Positions 8,033-16,866 are shown, counted from the stretch's first letter. The stretch is 37,592 bases of DNA from an uncultured Prevotellaceae bacterium (GCA_945831805.1 CAMADY010000017.1:1-37592), one strand, 5' to 3'. Notes: a model not told the origin generated them from the sequence alone. Program-made: numbers and translations.

Positions 8033-9430
8033 ATGAAGAGAAAAGTCCTTGCATTGTTTGTAATGATACTTGCTGCCTGCAATGTTATGGCTGGTGGCAA
8101 GATAGTGGTAACTCCCGAGAAGAAGGCCCAGCAGATAGAGGGTTGGGGCGTCTCGCTATGCTGGTGGGCGTACATGTGTGGCCAGTGGGACGAGCAGAAG
8201 GTTGACAGCATTGTCGATTGGCTCGTATCTCCCGATGGTCTCAACTACAACATCTTCCGCTACAACATCGGAGGCGGCGACGATCCGCAGTACCGCCATT
8301 GCAAGCCTCACCACATGGTTTGGGGCAAGGGTGCACGTGCAGAGATGCCAGGCTTCAAGCTCTACGAGGACTCGCCCTACGACTGGTCTGCTGACTCTGC
8401 TCAGATAAAGATAATGCGTAAGATAAAGGAGCGCAGGCCTGACGCCATCTTCGAGGCTTTCAGCAACTCCGCGCCCTGGTACATGACGGAGAGTGGTTGC
8501 TGCGGAGGTAACCGCGACAAGCGCGCCGACAATCTGAAACCGGAATACTATGAGGCATTCTCGCAGTACCTCATAGACGTCTGCAAGCACATCAAGGACA
8601 CGTACGGCATAGAGTTCCGCACGCTGGAACCATTCAACGAGCCCCTTACGGACTACTGGTATCAGAGCGGTTCGCAGGAGGGTTGTCACTTCGACGTGAA
8701 GTCGCAGATAGAGGTAGTGAAGAAGCTCTATCCCATGCTGAAGGCAAGTGGCCTGAACACCGTCATCGGAGCGAGCGACGAGACCTGCACCGAGCACTCC
8801 CTCTCAGCCTTCGTGGGCTATCAAAAGGCGGGCATCATGCCTATGGTGGGACAATGGAACACGCACACCTACTACGGCTCTAAGGAAGAGAAGATCCGCT
8901 TGTCGGAACTCACCACGCTTCAGGGCATCCGCCTCTGGCAGAGTGAGTCAGGCGATGGCGGCAGTGGCATCCACGGTAATCTGAGGATGCTTCAGCGCCT
9001 TTTCGACGACATGCGCTACCTTAAGCCTGCTGCATGGTGCGACTGGCAGTACTTCGGCGAGCACGACACGCAGTGGTGTCTTATCAGCGGCGACTTCAAA
9101 AGCCAGCGCTACTACAAGATCAAGAACTTCTACGTCCGCCAGCACGTCTCACGTTTCATACATCCGGGCTACACCATCCTCAACGTCAACAACGAACAGA
9201 CACTCGCAGCCTTGTCGCCAGACGGCAAGACGATGGTCATAGTCTGCCTGAACAACGACAACAAGCCTCTGGACTTCACGTTTGAGACGCCTTGCAAGCA
9301 GACAACCGCAGAGGCATACACCACTACACGTTCGGCGAATCTTGAGAAGGACGAGCAAAAGGTGGAGCACGGCATCATCACAACCACCCTCGCTCCGCAG
9401 TCGGTAAAGACCTTCGTAATGAAGATGTAA
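8033..9430 (+). CDS. Secreted GH30-family glycoside hydrolase
   Basis: The 465-residue protein has an N-terminal export signal. Cleavage could follow a lipobox-like LAAC (Cys16), making a lipoprotein, or follow NVMA to release GGK; I cannot decide. A TIM-barrel of the GH30 type follows: QQIEGWGVSLCWWAY at the start, FRYNIGGGDDP, FEAFSNSAPWYMTESGCCGG, the acid/base glutamate in EPFNEP (E203), and the likely nucleophile in WQSESGDGG (E305). A C-terminal beta-sandwich ends with the typical SVKTFVM. GH30 enzymes act on beta-linked glucosyl, xylosyl or galactosyl (beta-1,6-galactan) substrates. The Trp- and Cys-rich barrel recalls the endo-beta-1,6-galactanase branch, but this is uncertain. Confidence 0.88.
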   Translation: MKRKVLALFVMILAACNVMAGGKIVVTPEKKAQQIEGWGVSLCWWAYMCGQWDEQKVDSIVDWLVSPDGLNYNIFRYNIGGGDDPQYRHCKPHHMVWGKGARAEMPGFKLYEDSPYDWSADSAQIKIMRKIKERRPDAIFEAFSNSAPWYMTESGCCGGNRDKRADNLKPEYYEAFSQYLIDVCKHIKDTYGIEFRTLEPFNEPLTDYWYQSGSQEGCHFDVKSQIEVVKKLYPMLKASGLNTVIGASDETCTEHSLSAFVGYQKAGIMPMVGQWNTHTYYGSKEEKIRLSELTTLQGIRLWQSESGDGGSGIHGNLRMLQRLFDDMRYLKPAAWCDWQYFGEHDTQWCLISGDFKSQRYYKIKNFYVRQHVSRFIHPGYTILNVNNEQTLAALSPDGKTMVIVCLNNDNKPLDFTFETPCKQTTAEAYTTTRSANLEKDEQKVEHGIITTTLAPQSVKTFVMKM

Positions 9431-9433
9431 CAC

Positions 9434-9463
9434 TCCGTCAAGGACCTTCGTGGTGAAGATACA
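9434..9463 (+). pseudogene. Vestige of a second GH30-like 3' end
   Basis: This segment repeats the end of the preceding GH30 gene (9401-9426) with about 80% identity. If one extra G is removed it reads S-V-K-T-F-V-V-K-I-Q, matching the intact S-V-K-T-F-V-M-K-M. It is probably what is left of an adjacent paralogue lost by deletion. The match is short, so chance or a local duplication remains possible. Confidence 0.45.
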
Positions 9464-9610
9464 GATGTGCTGTATCAGGTCTGACAAACAGAAAAGAACA
9501 TAATTTCACCGCCGTCATTGCGGTCATTTCACGACGTCGGGCTGTTTCGAAAGAGACGGTCCGATGTTATTTTTTCGCAAAAAAAAAGCGGCAGTATCGT
9601 AATCGCTATG

Positions 9611-9676
9611 CTTTTACAATGTAGTTAGATAGTGATTAGAATGTGATTAGATAGCTTTTACATCGTGATCAGATAG
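9611..9676. repeat. Three degenerate 22-base tandem units
   Basis: The units 9611-9632, 9633-9654 and 9655-9676 each end in TYAGATAG, with an exact period of 22. Units 1 and 3 both begin CTTTTACA and differ at about five positions; unit 2 is more diverged. No ORF crosses them. They sit in the middle of a convergent intergenic gap, so a role in RNA structure or as an intergenic repeat family is possible. Confidence 0.6.
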
Positions 9677-9953
9677 CTTTCGCGAGGTCCAAAACGCCTT
9701 TTTTCGGCTCTTTTTGCATGAAAAAAGAAGGTAGAACGTACGCCTGTGAATCTCACTCTCTGATTATCAGTCAGTTAAGAAATCATCGCAGAATCGGCTA
9801 TACGCGTCCGGTAATTTGTCCGCTTACAACCATCCAGCTCACGAGCCGTTTCGTACCGTTCTGCGGATATGAAAAAAGCAGAAAAACAAAGCGGGAAAAC
9901 AAAAGGTGGAGAAACAAAGCGAAAGAAAAGGCGTAACATCAAAAGGCAGAAAA

Positions 9954-9987
9954 AATCGCGCCCATGCAATAAGGCATGAGCGCGATT
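9954..9987 (-). terminator. Terminator of the FadL-type gene
   Basis: The arms 9954-9967 and 9974-9987 pair over 14 positions with one mismatch. On the minus strand the stem runs into TTTTTT. It lies 26 bases past the stop codon of the outer-membrane protein gene. Confidence 0.8.
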
Positions 9988-10012
9988 GATTGTTATCTGA
10001 TTTTCAGTTTTC

Positions 10013-11671
10013 TTAGAGGTTTACAACGAGGCCTACGCCGATAACGTCGTTGTCACGTGTGAAGTCGTAGCAGATACCACCATCGGTAGCAGTCTTGTAG
10101 TTGCTGTATAAAGTCTTGAAGTATGCAGCCTCAATCTTCACGTTAGGGTTAGCCTGGTAGCTAGCACCGAAACCGAAAGACCATGAGTTAGTAACGAACG
10201 AGATGTCTGACATGTATGCATCAGTGAGTCCGTAGCGTGTTATCTGGAAACCGGTAGAGAGGATGAGACGGTCTGTAGCGTCAACCTCAACACCGCCGAG
10301 GTACTCGTTTGTGCCGCCAGAGAGGAGGTCCTGCTTGTCGCCGAACTTCTTGGCACCGAGGTCGTAGTAGTGGTGGTAGCCGAAGTTGAGGCGTACGATG
10401 TCGATTGGAGAGTACTGAGCACCGAGAGTGAGGATAGCTGGAGAGTCCTCACGAACCTTTGTACCGTTAACGAACTGTTCTGTCTCTGTAATTGTTGATT
10501 CGTTGAGATTTGAAGAGTTCTTGAGGTTCATCTTTGTGCGGAACTCATACTTTGCAGCGATGTTGAAGCGCTTGTACTGGAGGTCGAAACCAAGGATTGG
10601 AGCAATGCCGAAGCCTGACTGGTCGCACTCAACAAGGTCAAGACGACCATCCATGTAAGGTTTGAGCTTCTCCTCTGCCTGCGCAATACCTGCGTCCATC
10701 ATCGCTATGCCACCTTCAACCTGTGCAATACCTGCAGTCAACTTTCTGTATGTATCAAGGAGACCAAGAATTGCCTTTGCCTCACCCTGTGCCTTAAGAT
10801 TGCTTGGATCAGCGGCGGCAGTCTTATACAGAGTCTCCAAAGGTTCCAGTTTCTTTACTTCTGCAATCTGGTCTAGATTTCCCTGAAGCTCTGCTTTCTT
10901 AGCAACGAGAGCTGCCTTCTGTGGATTGTCAGAAATAAATGTAGGAAGGTCAACAAGGCCTTTGCTTGTTGCGACCTGGATGTCCTTAATCTGTGCCTTA
11001 TAGTTGGCAGAACCGATAAGACCACGAAGACCACCATATACAGAGAGCTTGAGGTCGTCCTTGTCAACTACCTTGTATGCAGCACCGAGCGTAATGCCAT
11101 AGAAGTAGTTGCTTCCCTCCATGTAACTGTCAACGCTGTAACCCATGGCACCGAGAGGATTGAAAAGCGAAGCCTTGCTACCGATGGCATTCTCAAATGA
11201 TCCGAGACCCTTTGAGAACTCGCACTTACCACCGCCACCGTTTATCGCGAAACCGAACTGGAAAGACCACTTGCTCTTATTGTAAGCAGCCTGAACGGAA
11301 GGAACGATTGGAGCTGTAGCGTGACCACGATACTGCTTTGTTGGATAAGGGACGTCTTCTTTCAGAATTGGATTTCCATCTTTATCAACACCAGCAATAG
11401 TGCTGAGAGTATGATCGAGGAAAGGGCTCGTTGTCTCTACGGTACGTGTCTGTATGGCAGTCTGCCAGGTGACACCGATATGGAAACCGTCCTTGAGGAG
11501 TGCAACACCTGCTGGGTTGCTATAGACACCGTCGATGCCGATGGCTGCATCGCGCGCAGGGTTACGCAGGAATGCTACGCTCTGATTGGTGTTGGTGTTG
11601 ATGCCACCAGCATTAGCTGAAAGGGTTGATGCTGCAACAGCAAGTGCAGCAAGAATAGTCTTTTTTGTCAT
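10013..11671 (-). CDS. OmpP1/FadL/TodX-family outer-membrane protein with helical insert
   Basis: The 552-residue protein has a signal peptide (residues 1-21, ending SANA) and then the FadL-type plug and first strand (FLRNPARDAAIGIDGVYSNPAGVALLKDGF). Known members are 14-strand barrels that take up long-chain fatty acids or other hydrophobic compounds. The C-terminal half (from about 350) shows alternating barrel strands and ends in VGLVVNL, with a hydrophobic terminal pattern although the last residue is Leu rather than Phe. Residues about 248-342 are not barrel-like: they are rich in Ala, Lys, Glu and Gln and look like two or three long helices, which makes the protein about 100 residues longer than usual. 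The insert lies between strands and would protrude as a coiled coil or cap. The gene stands alone between terminators and a divergent promoter. Confidence 0.88.
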   Translation of the reverse strand: MTKKTILAALAVAASTLSANAGGINTNTNQSVAFLRNPARDAAIGIDGVYSNPAGVALLKDGFHIGVTWQTAIQTRTVETTSPFLDHTLSTIAGVDKDGNPILKEDVPYPTKQYRGHATAPIVPSVQAAYNKSKWSFQFGFAINGGGGKCEFSKGLGSFENAIGSKASLFNPLGAMGYSVDSYMEGSNYFYGITLGAAYKVVDKDDLKLSVYGGLRGLIGSANYKAQIKDIQVATSKGLVDLPTFISDNPQKAALVAKKAELQGNLDQIAEVKKLEPLETLYKTAAADPSNLKAQGEAKAILGLLDTYRKLTAGIAQVEGGIAMMDAGIAQAEEKLKPYMDGRLDLVECDQSGFGIAPILGFDLQYKRFNIAAKYEFRTKMNLKNSSNLNESTITETEQFVNGTKVREDSPAILTLGAQYSPIDIVRLNFGYHHYYDLGAKKFGDKQDLLSGGTNEYLGGVEVDATDRLILSTGFQITRYGLTDAYMSDISFVTNSWSFGFGASYQANPNVKIEAAYFKTLYSNYKTATDGGICYDFTRDNDVIGVGLVVNL

Positions 11672-11724
11672 GTTATATTGATTTTTTAACCTTTGATAAA
11701 CGATTTTTTATATCTTTGCGGTTG

Positions 11725-11732
11725 CAAAATTA
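11725..11732 (-). promoter_or_regulatory. -7 element of the FadL-type gene
   Basis: The minus strand reads TAATTTTG, 53 bases upstream of the start codon. TTTG motifs lie 12 and 16 bases further upstream (complement of 11745-11752), a little closer than the usual 19. Confidence 0.55.
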
Positions 11733-11825
11733 CAAACTTTCAACCAAACAAAGATTTTATTGTTCTATATTTCTGTTTGTATTTAAGTTATATTAACGCT
11801 TAGAAGGAATAAAGTGATAATTATT

Positions 11826-11856
11826 TTGTAATTACGTGTATTTTTTGTAACTTTGC
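11826..11856 (+). promoter_or_regulatory. Promoter of dtd
   Basis: TTTG at 11826-11829 and TAACTTTG at 11849-11856 are separated by exactly 19 bases. The dtd start follows 46 bases later. Confidence 0.75.
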
Positions 11857-11902
11857 AGAATAGTAATGTAAACATTTTTTTCATAAAGACAAGAAACAGG
11901 AA

Positions 11903-12355
11903 ATGAGAGCAGTAGTGCAGCGTGTCAGTCACGCATCCGTAACGATAGAGGGAGTAGTGAAGTCGAGCATCCAGAAGGGTTTTCTGGTGCTGCTGGGTTG
12001 CGAGAACGCCGATACGCAGGAGGATATCGACTGGTTGGCGCACAAGATAGCGGGCCTGAGGGTCTTCGATGACGAGCAGGGCGTGATGAACAAGAGCATC
12101 ATGGACGTCGGTGGCGACATAATCGTGGTGTCGCAGTTTACGCTATGGGCATCATACAAGAAGGGCAACCGTCCGAGCTACCTGCGTGCCGGCAGCCACG
12201 AGATTACCGTTCCGCTCTACGAGGGGTTCGTGAAGAAGATGTCTGAGGAGCTCGGCAAGCCGGTGCAGACGGGTGAGTTCGGTGCCGACATGAAGGTGGA
12301 GCTGCTTAACGACGGCCCCGTAACGATCTGCATGGACACGAAGAACAAGGAGTAG
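11903..12355 (+). CDS. dtd: D-aminoacyl-tRNA deacylase
   Basis: At 150 residues this is the normal Dtd length. The N-terminal signature MRAVVQRVSHASV, the SQFTL motif followed by ASYKKGNRPSY, and the C-terminal NDGPVT motif with the cross-subunit Gly-cisPro are all present. Dtd homodimers in the cytoplasm hydrolyse D-amino acids (and glycine) wrongly attached to tRNA. It has its own promoter and a weak hairpin after the stop, so it is probably monocistronic. Confidence 0.95.
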   Translation: MRAVVQRVSHASVTIEGVVKSSIQKGFLVLLGCENADTQEDIDWLAHKIAGLRVFDDEQGVMNKSIMDVGGDIIVVSQFTLWASYKKGNRPSYLRAGSHEITVPLYEGFVKKMSEELGKPVQTGEFGADMKVELLNDGPVTICMDTKNKE

Positions 12356-12357
12356 GC

Positions 12358-12375
12358 TTTTTCCTTGCGGAAAAA
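12358..12375 (+). terminator. Weak hairpin after dtd
   Basis: TTTTTCC and GGAAAAA (12358-12364 and 12369-12375) form a 7-pair stem with a TTGC loop directly after the stop codon. It is short and has no T-run after it, so its strength is uncertain. Confidence 0.35.
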
Positions 12376-12446
12376 TAAGTAAGAAGGAAAAAGGAATAAG
12401 GTATAAGTGGTGGGCGCGGTTGATTTTGTGAATAATACATAAAAGA

Positions 12447-12478
12447 TTTGGTTATTTCAAAAAGATTGATTACTTTTG
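12447..12478 (+). promoter_or_regulatory. Promoter of the fabK-lptB-comM unit
   Basis: TTTG at 12447-12450 and TACTTTTG at 12471-12478 are 20 bases apart. The fabK start lies 62 bases downstream. Confidence 0.7.
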
Positions 12479-12540
12479 CAGAAATAATCCTTTATATATA
12501 AATAAGGTATAACCAAACATAGACATAAAATACAAGTAAA

Positions 12541-13482
12541 ATGGCAAACAGAATTAAGGAGATATTCGGTATCGAAGTGCCTGTTATAGCGGGCGGTATG
12601 GCATGGTGCAGCGGTTGGAGACTTGCTGCCGCAGTAAGTAACGCAGGTGGCTTGGGACTCATCGGTGCCGGCACTATGACCGTCGATCTGCTTCGTGAGC
12701 ATATCCAGAAAGTGAAGGCGGCTACGGACAAGCCTTGGGGCATCAACCTTCCGCTGATGTATCCTCAGATAGACTCGCTCATCGACATGATTATCGAGGA
12801 GGGTTGCAAGATTATCTTCACCTCTGCTGGTAGCCCTAAGAAATATACTCAGCGCTTCCACGAGGCAGGAATGATTGTGGCGCACGTCGTTTCTTCCTCA
12901 AAGTTCGCAAAGAAGTGCGAGGAGGCAGGCGTTGACGTTGTCGTGGCAGAAGGCTTCGAGGCAGGCGGACATAATGGTCGCGAGGAGACAACGACGATGT
13001 GTCTCATTCCTCAGGTGCGCAAGGCAACGACGCTTCCTGTCGTTGCTGCGGGCGGCATAGCAAGTGGCGAGGCATGTCTTGCTGCGCAGGTGCTCGGTGC
13101 AGAGGGTGTTCAGATAGGTACGCTCTTCGCTCTCTCCGTTGAGAGTTCTGCTGCCGACAGCTTCAAGGAGGCTTGCACGAAGCTTGAGGAGGGCGACACC
13201 ATGCTATGCCTCAAGAAGCTGGCACCTTCACGTCTCGTGAAGAACGGTCTCTACAAGCGACTTGCCGAGGCAGAGGCAAAGGGTGCGGAGGTGCCTGAGC
13301 TGCTTGAGATTCTCGGTGAGAAGGCTACCCGCCGCGGCATCTTCGACGGCGACATCGAGAACGGCGAGATGGAGATAGGTCAGATAACCTCCGCCATCAA
13401 GCAGATAGAGCCTGTCAGCGTGATAATGGAAAGACTGGTGAAGGAGTATAACGAGGCGGTTGCCAAGCTTGCACAGAAATAA
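12541..13482 (+). CDS. fabK: FMN-dependent enoyl-ACP reductase II (FabK-like; nitronate monooxygenase superfamily)
   Basis: The 313-residue TIM-barrel flavoprotein shows the FabK pattern: VPVIAGGMAWCSGWRLAAAVSNAGGLGLIG at the start, EGFEAGGHNGREE with the catalytic-type His144, and PVVAAGGIASGE plus GAEGVQIGTLFA for FMN phosphate binding. FabK reduces trans-2-enoyl-ACP in the last step of the fatty-acid elongation cycle. The wider family also holds nitronate monooxygenases, but the EAGGH-x-G motif favours FabK. There is no signal peptide. The stop codon directly abuts the ATG of lptB, so the two are translated from one message. Confidence 0.8.
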   Translation: MANRIKEIFGIEVPVIAGGMAWCSGWRLAAAVSNAGGLGLIGAGTMTVDLLREHIQKVKAATDKPWGINLPLMYPQIDSLIDMIIEEGCKIIFTSAGSPKKYTQRFHEAGMIVAHVVSSSKFAKKCEEAGVDVVVAEGFEAGGHNGREETTTMCLIPQVRKATTLPVVAAGGIASGEACLAAQVLGAEGVQIGTLFALSVESSAADSFKEACTKLEEGDTMLCLKKLAPSRLVKNGLYKRLAEAEAKGAEVPELLEILGEKATRRGIFDGDIENGEMEIGQITSAIKQIEPVSVIMERLVKEYNEAVAKLAQK

Positions 13483-14232
13483 ATGGAAGGGCTCTCAGAA
13501 CTTAGAAGTGAAGGTCTTGTAAAGATCTATGGCAAGCGAACCGTTGTCAACGACGTGACGTTCAACGTCAAGCAGGGCGAGATAGTGGGACTGCTGGGAC
13601 CTAACGGTGCCGGCAAGACGACGTCGTTCTACATGACGACGGGTCTCGTGGTGCCTAATGCCGGACGCGTGTTCATCGACGACAAGGAGATAACATCCAT
13701 GGCGGTCTATGAGCATGCGAGGAACGGTGTGGGCTATCTGCCGCAGGAGGCATCGGTGTTCCGTAAGATGTCTGTTGAGGACAACATCCTCTCCGTACTG
13801 GAGATGACGGGTAAGTCACGCAAGGAACAGCTGGAGAAGCTTGAGAGTCTCATCAATGAGTTCTCGCTGCAGAAGGTTAGGAAGAACCTCGGCGACAGAC
13901 TCTCCGGTGGTGAGCGCCGCCGTACCGAGATAGCGCGATGCCTTGCCATAGAGCCGAAGTTCATCATGCTCGACGAGCCTTTTGCGGGCGTTGACCCTAT
14001 CGCCGTGGAGGAGATCCAGCGTGTGGTATGGCACCTGAAGCATCGCAACATCGGTATCCTCATCACCGACCACAATGTGCACGAGACGCTCAACATCACC
14101 GACCGCGCTTACCTGCTCTTCGAAGGCAGGATTCTCTTCCATGGTTCGCCGGAAGAGCTGGCGGCAAACCAGACGGTGCGCGAGAAGTATCTCGGTACGA
14201 ACTTCCGTCTCCAGAAGAAGATATTTGAATAA
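13483..14232 (+). CDS. lptB: LPS export ABC transporter ATP-binding protein LptB
   Basis: The 249-residue ATPase has Walker [10 protein letters not shown], the Q-loop in [13 protein letters not shown], signature LSGGERRR, Walker B with [13 protein letters not shown], and H-loop [28 protein letters not shown] and [12 protein letters not shown] are typical of LptB, the cytoplasmic motor that with LptF/G extracts lipopolysaccharide from the inner membrane. The gene starts immediately after the fabK stop. A 34-base gap leads to comM, so the three genes are probably one operon. Confidence 0.92.
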   Translation: MEGLSELRSEGLVKIYGKRTVVNDVTFNVKQGEIVGLLGPNGAGKTTSFYMTTGLVVPNAGRVFIDDKEITSMAVYEHARNGVGYLPQEASVFRKMSVEDNILSVLEMTGKSRKEQLEKLESLINEFSLQKVRKNLGDRLSGGERRRTEIARCLAIEPKFIMLDEPFAGVDPIAVEEIQRVVWHLKHRNIGILITDHNVHETLNITDRAYLLFEGRILFHGSPEELAANQTVREKYLGTNFRLQKKIFE

Positions 14233-14266
14233 TCTGCAATAACCCGCCACCCAACCCCCATCACCT

Positions 14267-15811
14267 ATGTTAGTAAAAACATTTTGTGCAGCAGTCAACG
14301 GTCTCGACGTCAACACCGTAACGGTAGAGGCGAGCGTGGAGTCCGGCCAGATGCTGACACTCACCGGACTTGGCGACGAAGCCGTGAAGGAGAGTATCAG
14401 CAGAATGCGTACTGCTTTCTCATATTGCGGATTCCACTTCCCCACAAGGGCAGTGACGGTGAACCTCTCTCCTGCAAACCTCAGGAAGGAGGGTTCCGGC
14501 TTCGACCTGCCTATTGCCATCGGCATCCTCGCTGCCAACGAGCAGATATCGGACGATATGCTGCAGGACTACATGCTGATGGGTGAGCTGGGACTTGACG
14601 GTGCGCTGAAGCCTATCAAGGGCGCACTGCCTATTGCCATCCAGGCTCGCAAGGAGAAGTTCAAGGGTTTGATTGTCCCGAAGGAGAACGAGTACGAGGC
14701 AGCCGTCGTCAACAACCTCGACGTCTATGGCATGTCGTCGCTGATAGAGGTGATACGGTTTCTCGCTGGTGCAAGCGATGCCGTACCCGTAGAGCTCGAC
14801 ACGCGAAAGGTTTTCTACGAACAGCAGGCGCGCTACGACCTTGACTACAGCGACGTGCGTGGTCAGGAGAACGTGAAGCGTGCCATGGAGGTGGCTGCTG
14901 CCGGTGGCCATAACCTCATCATGGTAGGTCCTCCGGGTTCAGGCAAGTCCATGATGGCGAAGCGTCTGCCTAGCATCCTGCCGCCATTGTCGCTTGCGGA
15001 GAGTCTGGAGACCACGCAGATACACTCTGTTGCCGGAAAACTGGGCAGCAACGTGTCGCTGATATCGCAGCGCCCGTTCCGAGCTCCGCATCATACCATC
15101 TCGCAGGTTGCCCTTGTAGGCGGAGGTGTAAATCCCGCACCGGGAGAGATAAGCCTGGCGCATAACGGGGTGCTCTTTGCAGACGAATTGCCGGAGTTCA
15201 ATAAGGCGACGCTGGAGGTGTTGCGACAGCCTCTTGAAGACCGTAAGATTACCATTGCGCGTGCCAAATATACCACGGAATATCCCTGCTCCTTCATGTT
15301 TGTGGCGTCTGCTAACCCATGCCCCTGCGGCTACTATGGCGACCCGACGCACGACTGCATCTGTACGCCTGGTCAGCGACACCGCTACATGTCGAAGATC
15401 AGCGGACCCTTAATGGATCGCGTGGATATACAATGCGAGATTCAGCCCGTGCCGTTTGAGGATATCTCCAAGCAGCAGGAGGGCGAGAAGAGTGCTGCAA
15501 TACGTGAGCGTGTCATCAAGGCTCGCAAGATTCAGGAGGAGCGTTATAAGGACTTTCCGCACATCCACTGCAACGCACAGATGACCGACCGCATGCTCCA
15601 TGAGTTCTGCCAGACGGACGAAGAGTCGATGGAGATGCTGAAACTCGCGATGAAGCGTTACTCATTAAGTGCCCGTGCCTACTCCCGCATCATGAAGGTG
15701 GCGCGCACCATCGCCGACCTCGCTGGTTCCGACATGATACGCAAGGACCACATCTACGAAGCTGTCAGCTATCGTTCCCTAGACCGCAGCGACTGGTGCG
15801 AGAGGACGTAA
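14267..15811 (+). CDS. comM: YifB/ComM-family Mg-chelatase-like AAA+ ATPase
   Basis: The 514-residue length is normal for the family. An N-terminal ChlI-like domain (about 20-175) precedes the AAA+ core, with Walker A GPPGSGKSMMAKRLP (about 220), Walker B LFADELPEF (about 305) and a cysteine-rich turn NPCPCGYYGDPTHDCIC. The Mg_chelatase C-terminal domain covers about 387-514. In other bacteria ComM is a hexameric helicase that helps branch migration when transforming DNA is integrated. The last 387 bases (from residue 387) recur apparently identically at 17630-18016. comM is a known landing site for islands in other bacteria (AbaR-type islands of Acinetobacter). Here the gene is intact, while foreign-looking genes lie directly behind it. 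Confidence 0.93.
   Translation: MLVKTFCAAVNGLDVNTVTVEASVESGQMLTLTGLGDEAVKESISRMRTAFSYCGFHFPTRAVTVNLSPANLRKEGSGFDLPIAIGILAANEQISDDMLQDYMLMGELGLDGALKPIKGALPIAIQARKEKFKGLIVPKENEYEAAVVNNLDVYGMSSLIEVIRFLAGASDAVPVELDTRKVFYEQQARYDLDYSDVRGQENVKRAMEVAAAGGHNLIMVGPPGSGKSMMAKRLPSILPPLSLAESLETTQIHSVAGKLGSNVSLISQRPFRAPHHTISQVALVGGGVNPAPGEISLAHNGVLFADELPEFNKATLEVLRQPLEDRKITIARAKYTTEYPCSFMFVASANPCPCGYYGDPTHDCICTPGQRHRYMSKISGPLMDRVDIQCEIQPVPFEDISKQQEGEKSAAIRERVIKARKIQEERYKDFPHIHCNAQMTDRMLHEFCQTDEESMEMLKLAMKRYSLSARAYSRIMKVARTIADLAGSDMIRKDHIYEAVSYRSLDRSDWCERT
15425..15811 (+). repeat. Direct repeat, copy 1 (3' end of comM)
   Basis: These 387 bases, from the DIQCEIQ codons to the comM stop, match 17630-18016 at an offset of 2205, and I see no difference between the copies. 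Two more bases (GG) after the stop also match, and the next 12 or so are similar (GGAGTA shared). Just upstream the copies differ (GTG before GAT here, ATA there). Confidence 0.9.
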
Positions 15812-15912
15812 GGTTTTTGGAGTAATGGTATATAACGGAAAATTTATGTACTATATATAATATAAGGTGTAAGAATATTTTATCGTAAACATTTGACTAA
15901 AGAGAAAGAAAC

Positions 15913-16866
15913 ATGAACGTTGCATTTTTATTGAAACAATACTTCCCTGAGAAGGAGAATATCTCAATTGATGTATTTGATTCACATTCTCTGAACGATG
16001 TGTATCAGCAGGTACTGCAGACACTTACCTCACATTTTGAGATTGAGGTGAGCATCTTGCAGGCATTGAGCTATTGTTTCTATGAGATACTTGACAATGT
16101 TCATATTCATTCCGGTAAACCATTAGGCACTGCTATCACCCACTTTGATGCAGGCAAAGAAACTCTCCGAATCCTTGTTGCTGATGATGGAATGGGAATA
16201 CGTCAGTCACTGGCAGAGAATGAGAAGTTCCGTGACGTTACAGAAGCTGATGCCATCCGCATGTGTATTGAAGATTCAGTTACTGATGGTAAAGGCATGG
16301 GATTCGGACTCTATGCGACTTCACGACTGATGAAAGACGTAGGCTTGCAGTTCATACTCCACTCTGGCAACCATAAACTCATTCACGAGGGCGACAGCAC
16401 TGAGGTTATAGAAAACGGCTATTGGCAAGGCACCATCGTATATATGGAGATAACGACCTCTAAGGAGATTGATCCAAATGAAGTTGTTGACCATCGTACA
16501 GATGCAGAGGAGCAGTTTAACGAATCTTTTGTCGAAACGGATGAACTAGAGACATTATGGACTAATGGTAGTTCTACAAGTGAATTCAGATTCTCCGACA
16601 TAGCAACAAACTTCGGTACTCGTGAGATGGGTGCCAAGATTCGAGAGCAACTACGTCCACTATTCACTGAAAACTCACGTGTTGCCCTTGACTTCACAGG
16701 TGTAAACGTAGTTTCTAACTCTTTCGCCGATGAGTGCATAGCCAAACTATTGCTCGACATGCCGTTGGAAGAACTAAAGCAACGCGTCACCTTCCGAGGT
16801 CTTAACCCAATGGCAGAGCGTAGCATTCTCGTAGCATTGCAGAGAAGAAATAAGGTATTAAAATAA
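15913..16866 (+). CDS. GHKL ATPase fused to STAS-like (DUF4325-type) domain
   Basis: The 317-residue soluble protein has two parts. Residues about 25-180 form a HATPase_c/GHKL fold: N box YEILDNVHIHS (E58, N62), G1 box VADDGMGI (D91/D92), G2 box GKGMGFGL (126-133) and a closing GTIVYMEI strand. Residues about 225-315 look like the STAS-like domain DUF4325, with VALDFTGVNVVSNSFADECIAKLL. There is no His-phosphoacceptor, receiver or membrane segment. GHKL anti-sigma kinases and STAS anti-anti-sigma proteins are usually partner-switch opponents; here the two folds share one chain. Its Sel1 partner starts at the last base of its stop codon. Function is unknown; a stress- or phage-linked signalling role is inference from its accessory setting. 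Confidence 0.8.
   Translation: MNVAFLLKQYFPEKENISIDVFDSHSLNDVYQQVLQTLTSHFEIEVSILQALSYCFYEILDNVHIHSGKPLGTAITHFDAGKETLRILVADDGMGIRQSLAENEKFRDVTEADAIRMCIEDSVTDGKGMGFGLYATSRLMKDVGLQFILHSGNHKLIHEGDSTEVIENGYWQGTIVYMEITTSKEIDPNEVVDHRTDAEEQFNESFVETDELETLWTNGSSTSEFRFSDIATNFGTREMGAKIREQLRPLFTENSRVALDFTGVNVVSNSFADECIAKLLLDMPLEELKQRVTFRGLNPMAERSILVALQRRNKVLK

Larger units (their letters stand above)
9431..10012. other. Repeat-bearing intergenic region
   Basis: This 582-base stretch separates the GH30 and FadL-type genes, which converge. It holds a vestige of a second GH30 3' end (9434-9463), a hairpin GATACAG/CTGTATC (9458-9476), a 22-base-period repeat (9611-9676) and the terminator of the minus-strand gene (9954-9987). 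A 72-codon ORF at 9718-9936 has low-complexity, Lys/Arg-rich sequence and does not look real. Confidence 0.6.

Noticed and set aside
9718..9936. 72-residue plus-strand ORF between GH30 and the FadL-type gene
   Set aside because: Lys/Arg-rich low-complexity end, no recognisable domain, no promoter, and it partly opposes a minus-strand ORF of similar length; it looks like chance.
11849..11856. TTGTAAC next to the dtd promoter as a Pho-like heptamer
   Set aside because: The heptamer overlaps the -7 element itself and lacks the 10-base gap and 11-base partners; dtd has no phosphate link.
15410..15601. Minus-strand ORF recurring at 17600-17806
   Set aside because: It recurs only because it is antisense to the duplicated comM end; its sequence is not protein-like.
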